Source: Mytilus edulis (Eukaryota; Mollusca; Bivalvia; Mytilida; Mytilidae). Taken from it: DNA of 64,000 bases. Below the pieces are notes generated by a model. That model was not told the DNA's origin. It worked only from the letters and a program-made list of their open reading frames with translations, and did no database searches. The position numbers and the translations under genes were made by a program. The DNA is taken from NCBI RefSeq assembly GCF_963676685.1, contig NC_092355.1, forward strand, positions 68,331,006 through 68,395,005. Reading direction: 5' to 3'. Of the stretch, positions 54,701-60,700 are shown piece after piece. The first letter of the stretch is position 1; every line of letters starts with the position of its first letter.

Positions 54701-57700
54701 GCCGTAATAGCTTTGATTATATGTTTTACATGTATAGAAATCAATATGGTTAATACGGCAATATTTATAATTTTAAAAGAAAAAAATGTAGCCCCGAATA
54801 AAAGCTCAGAATAAGTGTCTGAAATAAGCCCTAAAAAAAATATAAAGCAGTTTTATATGGGGATAAGTTTGACAAGTGTGTGTATAAGGAGTTCCCGGCT
54901 AGGTTTAGAGTATATCATGTATATTAGCGTTATTATGAAGTAATGTGATTCGTAAAACTACGGGTATTGAAAACAATTGTGTATGCATGAATGATTTCAC
55001 ACCCAACTAATTTAATAATAAAAAAATTGTCAACTGTTAATTCAGTTATAAAGATACGTTTGGTTTACAAATACATTGGGTAACGTTTTTCGCCTTTTCT
55101 GTTAGCAGTTATATTTTATCTAGTGAAATTGCAGGTATCTATGGCTGGTTCCGATTTTATTTGTTCGAAGAGATAATGACGAGGAAGTGTTAAAAAAATA
55201 TATAAATTCAGCACATTCACTAAATAACCGAGGAATACAAAAATGTGCTCAGCGGCAAATATTTCAAAAAAACTATTTTTTTAAAACAATATACATCTAA
55301 CATTAATGTATTAAATGGGAATGAAAGTTGTTTCTCTTTGTCACAACCTTATATTTCACACGGTAAAATTGTTTTACAAATAATTTAACCTTTATCCCGG
55401 GCCTGACTGTCAGACAATTTGTATCCGTGACTTTTAAGTGTACACGAATATCAATGTTTGGAAGTTGCTACGCTTATAAATTAGCTAGGCCTATACAATG
55501 GTTGAAGCTATTATATTTTAACTGTTGCAACTTTTTCTGCGTTTAAACAGTTTATTTATGACTGTTTCAACGTTTTCCGTGTTGGGACAGTAATAAAATA
55601 ACTGTTACAACTTTCAAATAGTTGCATCAGTTTTATTACGACTGTGACAACTCTTTAGGCGTTTAATCAGTTTATTTATGACTGTTGCAACGTTTTTCGA
55701 GTTGGGACAGTTGTAAATCAACTGTTACAACTTTGAAATAGTTGTATCAGTCCTTTAATGTCTGTGGCAGTTATTTCTTGCGTTGTTGCAGTCGATTTAT
55801 GTTGTAGACAAACACTTTTAAAGTTGGGACAGTTACAAAATAACTGAAGCAGTGAAATTTAATAACTGTTACAACTTTAACAGGCCTTATCAGTCTTAGA
55901 ACGACTGTTACTGGTATGGACAGACGTTTTTTCGTCCAGTAGTGCCTGGTGTAATAATTTTTCAGTAATACATAAATTTCTCTCGTTAAAATCTAAAACA
56001 TTGTTACATACACGAGCAAATCGTACAAGTTGAGATATATAAACACCGTAAGATGGTGACAAGGGAACGTCACCATCTAAAAATGGATAATTAACGATGG
56101 GAAATGAAAAATCATCCCTTTTATCATTAATTTTAGTATTCAGCTTTCCGTTAGTGATAAAGATATCAAGATCGAGGAAAGGGCAGTGGTCATTGTCAGT
56201 ATTAGCTTTATTTAAAGTAAGTTCAACAGGATAAATTTCATTTATAAACATACTGAAGTCGTCATTATTGAGAGCCAACATATCATCCAAATATCTTAAA
56301 ATATTATTAAATTTGTTTATCAGATGTTGTTTCGATGGGTTTTTGCTTATTTTTGTCATAAATTGTAACTCATAACAATACAAAAACAGGTCTGCAATAA
56401 GTGGTGCACAGTTAGTCCCCATTGGAATTCCGATAATCTGACGAGATACGGAATCCCCAAAGCGAACAAAAATGTTATCTAGAAAATATTCAAGGGCATA
56501 TATAGTATCAAAGCATGTCCAATTAACATAGGTTTTTTTGTTTATTGCTACTAAAAAATTACCTAAAAGAGTTTGAACATATATATTCACATTCTGATAT
56601 TGTAAATGGCCATTTAATTAGGTGTGTGAATTTTTTCTTGATGAGAATGTGAGGCAATGTGGTATACAGGGAAGAAAAATCAAAACTTTGAACAGATTCA
56701 AAATCACCTATATAAACATGCAATTTATCAAGTACTTCCAACTAGTTCTTGACACTCCAAAAGTAATTTATTCCACTATTTTCGAAGGCCTTATTTGAAC
56801 AATTTATTATCAGGTTTTTAATTGTACCAATTGTGCTGGTAAGTAGAATAGACATTTTAGTAGTTGAACAATGGCTTGGAGACGAAATAAATCTATTTTT
56901 GTAATGAGTTATGTGTAGCTTCGGAAGCCAATACATAGTTGGGACTTTCACTGCATTTGGCTCTGCTTGTAAAGCGGTAGCTAAAAGTTTATGTTTGTTA
57001 CAAATTTCGGTTTCTGAAAATGGAGTCAGTTGGAATGTAGATGAATTGATGATTTCCTTTTTCAGAACCTCAATGTAAAATTTACGTCAAACAATAATAA
57101 TATTATTAGCAGATTTATCGGCCGGGACAAAAACAAATTCCATGGCTAGTACTTTTAGTTTATGTTTGATACGAGAAATAGGTTTATTGTGTTTATTGTT
57201 AATAGTCAAATGTTCTTTAAAATGTTAAATACGTATATCAACTATCTGCATTACTGAATTAAGAAAAGAGTCCAAAGATTTTTTGTCAGCTTTTTCCCGT
57301 TTTATCCATTTCATACAGTAAGTATGGAGTGAGTCGTGGATGATATTACGACACTCATTCCAATTAATAATTGACGGGGGACGATATTTAGGTCCTTTAC
57401 TGAGGAATGATTTTAACTATCGATCTTGAACGATGTTAAGATCTCCTGTTATAACATGGGAAATGGGTCCATAAATATATTCGGAATTACTGCAATTACA
57501 TGAAGTAGGTGTATTATTACTGATATCAACATCTTTACACAATTGACTATAATTAAACACAAATTTCCAGGTAGATTTCTTGTAAATATAACAAATAAGA
57601 GGTAGCTCAGTATTGTCAAAATATCCAGGAATTAGTTTTTAACAGAATGGTCGTTAAATATACCGGCAATATTACATACTTATGAACAATTCAGATAAAA

Positions 57701-60700
57701 TAAAATATTTGAATAGAGCAGTAGAGAATGATTGCCAGAACATACTACAGAATCGAAATAACGAGTATTTTGTCACTGTATGGCCTTCAAAAATGACAAA
57801 AATACATGTTACATATCCAGTTATAAAGGCCCTACTATCATACAATTTGAAACAATCCAACACACAAAAAAAATATCATGATTAATGATAAAATTTTATT
57901 TGAAAAACAAGAAAATCACACATCAACCAACGCACAACCTTGGATTACAGACTTCTGAATATGAAAAGACAAACTATCAAGTAAATGTCAGTATACAGTA
58001 CAACGTCACGATGTAATTAATTGTTCTTGTTCACACGAATTGAATGTCTGCATCGAATGACTTCAACTGCAGAGTGTTAATGCAACTTATTTAGATTTAG
58101 ATTTTTGTAATTCTAAAAGCATTTATCTTAAATTATCAAGTCTTATGCATAGTTATATGTTGAGTAAGAATAGTCAAAACAATCGACAGTCTTATGTAGA
58201 CGAAACGCGCGTCTTGCGTATAAAATTATAATCCTGATACCTTTGATAACTTTTTTCAACAATGAAAAAAAATTTAACCGTAAAGTCAGCTGTAAAAAGC
58301 CATGACATGACATTATTATCGAGGTAAATTCGTTGACAGTTAAGATTTTTCTGGTCGTATAACTGAACTATTAATGCAAAAGTAAATATCAGTTTATAGA
58401 ATCCATGTCAAAAATACTAGTTACGACATCTTTATGTCATTCATAACACTCAATTGCACAATTATATCCTTATAAATATTGACTTCAGTTGCAAAATGTA
58501 AATACAAGTTATTGAACTTTGAGTCTATTGAACATTATTTGGAATTCTACTTGTTTTAATACAAAATATCAAGTTTATGAAATAGTTTGATTTTCTTTAA
58601 GAAAAACCAAGAACAAAAACTCAAAAGAAAACTGTACTTAAGATAAGACTCAATCTTACCATAAGCAAACGAACATATTCCTCGTCGTTCTACAAATATA
58701 AAAAAAAGCATTATATTAACTGTATTTATCATTATAATTACTGTCAACTGAAAATACATCTTCTTTAATGAACTTATAAAATGCCTAGATATGACTTATA
58801 CAGATTTTAAACACAATTGAAATCAGGGGCTGTGGTATGATTACCATTCATATAACTGTTTTGAAACAATCCAACACAAAAAAAATTATCATGATTAATG
58901 ATAAAATTTTATTTGAAAAACAAGAAAATCACACATCAACCAACGCACAACCTTGGATTACAGACTTCTGACTATGAAAAGACAAACTATCAAGTAAATG
59001 TCAGTATACAGTACAACGTCACGATGTAATTAATTGTTCTTGTTCACACGAATTGAATGACTGCATCGAATGACTTCAACTGAAGAGTGTTAATGCAACT
59101 TATTTAGATTTAGATTTTTGTAATTCTAAAAGCATTTATCTTAAATTATCAAGTCTTATGCATAGTTATATGTTGATAAATAAAGGCAACAGTAGTATAC
59201 CGCTGTTCAAAACTCATAAATCCATGGACAAAAAACAAAATCGGGATAACAAACTAAAACCGAGGGAAACGCATTAAATATAAGAGGAGAACAACGACAT
59301 AACACTAAAATGTAACACATATAGACAAAATCCCAGGAGAATAACAAATATAACATATATATATAACATCAAAACCAAATACATGAATTTGGGATAGACA
59401 AGTACCGTGACACGTCTTATCGCAATGTGAATTTACACTCAAAAATAAGAGAAAACAAACGACACAACGTTATAATGTAATACACACAGAAACGAACTAT
59501 AATATAACAATGACCATATTCCTGACTTGGTACAGGGCATTTTTAAAGGAAAAAATGGTGGGTTGAACCTGGTTTTGTGGCATGCCAAACCTCGCACTTT
59601 TATGGCCATATGAAATATAACATCAAAATGACAACACAGGACTACAATATAAATAAATTGGAGAACACAATTGACAAAGAATCACACGAACAACAGCCAA
59701 CAAAAGGCAACAAGTTCAAAATTTTTATACGCCAGAAGTGTATTTTGTCCACACAAGACCTATGTGTGACGCACAGATACAAAAGTTTGAAAGCCGAAAC
59801 GAGTACAAAGTTGAACAGCATCGAGGACCAAAAGATCAAAAAGGTTGTGCCAAAAACGGCAAGGGTTTTCTGTTAAGTTACCAGAAAATCCCTATAATTT
59901 AGAGTAATTTATACTTTTGCAAACAGTAAATTTAATAAAATGAATATACAAAAGATGTACATGATAAAGCTGAAGTATTAACTAATTACAGGAAACAACT
60001 GAAATACATTTACATAACCAGACATTTGAAACACAAAAGTAGACACATCCGAATACGCATAGTTATATGTTGAGTAAGAATAGTCAAAGAGAACAAAAGT
60101 CATAGGCAAACAGCACTTCTAAAGAGATTAAACCTTACCATAACTTGTTTTTCGTTCTCCTACAAATAAAAAAAACATGATATAAACTCTTCAGTTATAA
60201 TTTTTACTGCCACCTGAAAAACATCATCCTTCAGGAACTGGTAAAATTCTTACATATGATTTATTCAGATTTAGAAATGTGATGTTTAAATATAGACATG
60301 TGGTATGATAACCAACATTACAAACTGTCCAAATCATTGGGATCGAAATCGATAAAAGTTAATGTACGGCTTTCATGGGTAAATGCCACTGCTGGTAGAC
60401 GTTTCGTCCCCGAGGGTATAAACAGACCAGTAGTCAGCACTTCGGTGTTGGCAAGAATATCAATTATATGGTCATTTTCATAAATTTCCTGTTTACAAAA
60501 CTTTACATTTTTCGATAAACTGACAATTTTCTTATCCGCGGAATAGATTACCTTAGCTGTATTTAGCACAACTTTTTGCAATTTTGGGTCCTCAATGCTT
60601 GTTTGTACTTGTTTGGCTTTATAACTATTTTGATTTGAGCGTCACTGATGAGTGTTATGTAGACGAAACGCGCGTCTTGCGTATAAAATTATAATCCTGA

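Larger units (their letters stand above)
46229..55944. mobile_element. 9.7-kb CACTA-like DNA transposon, no visible transposase
   Basis: The left end CACTACTGGACGAAAAAAC is repeated inverted at the right end (GTTTTTTCGTCCAGTAGTG), and pairing continues for about 44 bases with few mismatches. Exact 3-bp duplication CCT at 46226-46228 and 55945-55947. CACTA ends, a 3-bp duplication and subterminal repeat arrays are the marks of the CACTA/EnSpm (CMC) superfamily. The interior has no long frame; frames of 141 and 167 codons come from nested repeats. Likely non-autonomous. Confidence 0.82.
45277..57650 (-). mobile_element. Reverse-transcriptase retroelement, minus strand, split by a CACTA-like transposon
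   Basis: The coding part is 57640-55945 and, after the 9.7-kb insertion, 46228 to about 45780; the 3' tail runs to about 45277 (GGGTTGTTGTCTCTTTGACA, then CATTCTCAATTTTATTT). Removing 46229-55944 and one copy of the 3-bp duplication makes the two coding parts read on across the site (LLHQ/GFRYHK). The 5' end near 57650 is a guess from where recognisable protein begins. Confidence 0.75.

Noticed and set aside
55877-56590. 237-codon frame as a host gene
   Set aside because: It is a reverse-transcriptase fragment; its last ~22 codons are read through into the CACTA-like insertion.
60318-60581. 87-codon minus-strand frame as an extra ROCO exon
   Set aside because: It belongs to an interspersed repeat unit next to Rep-B (a scrap recurs at 63420-63490) and has no matching splice borders or phase.
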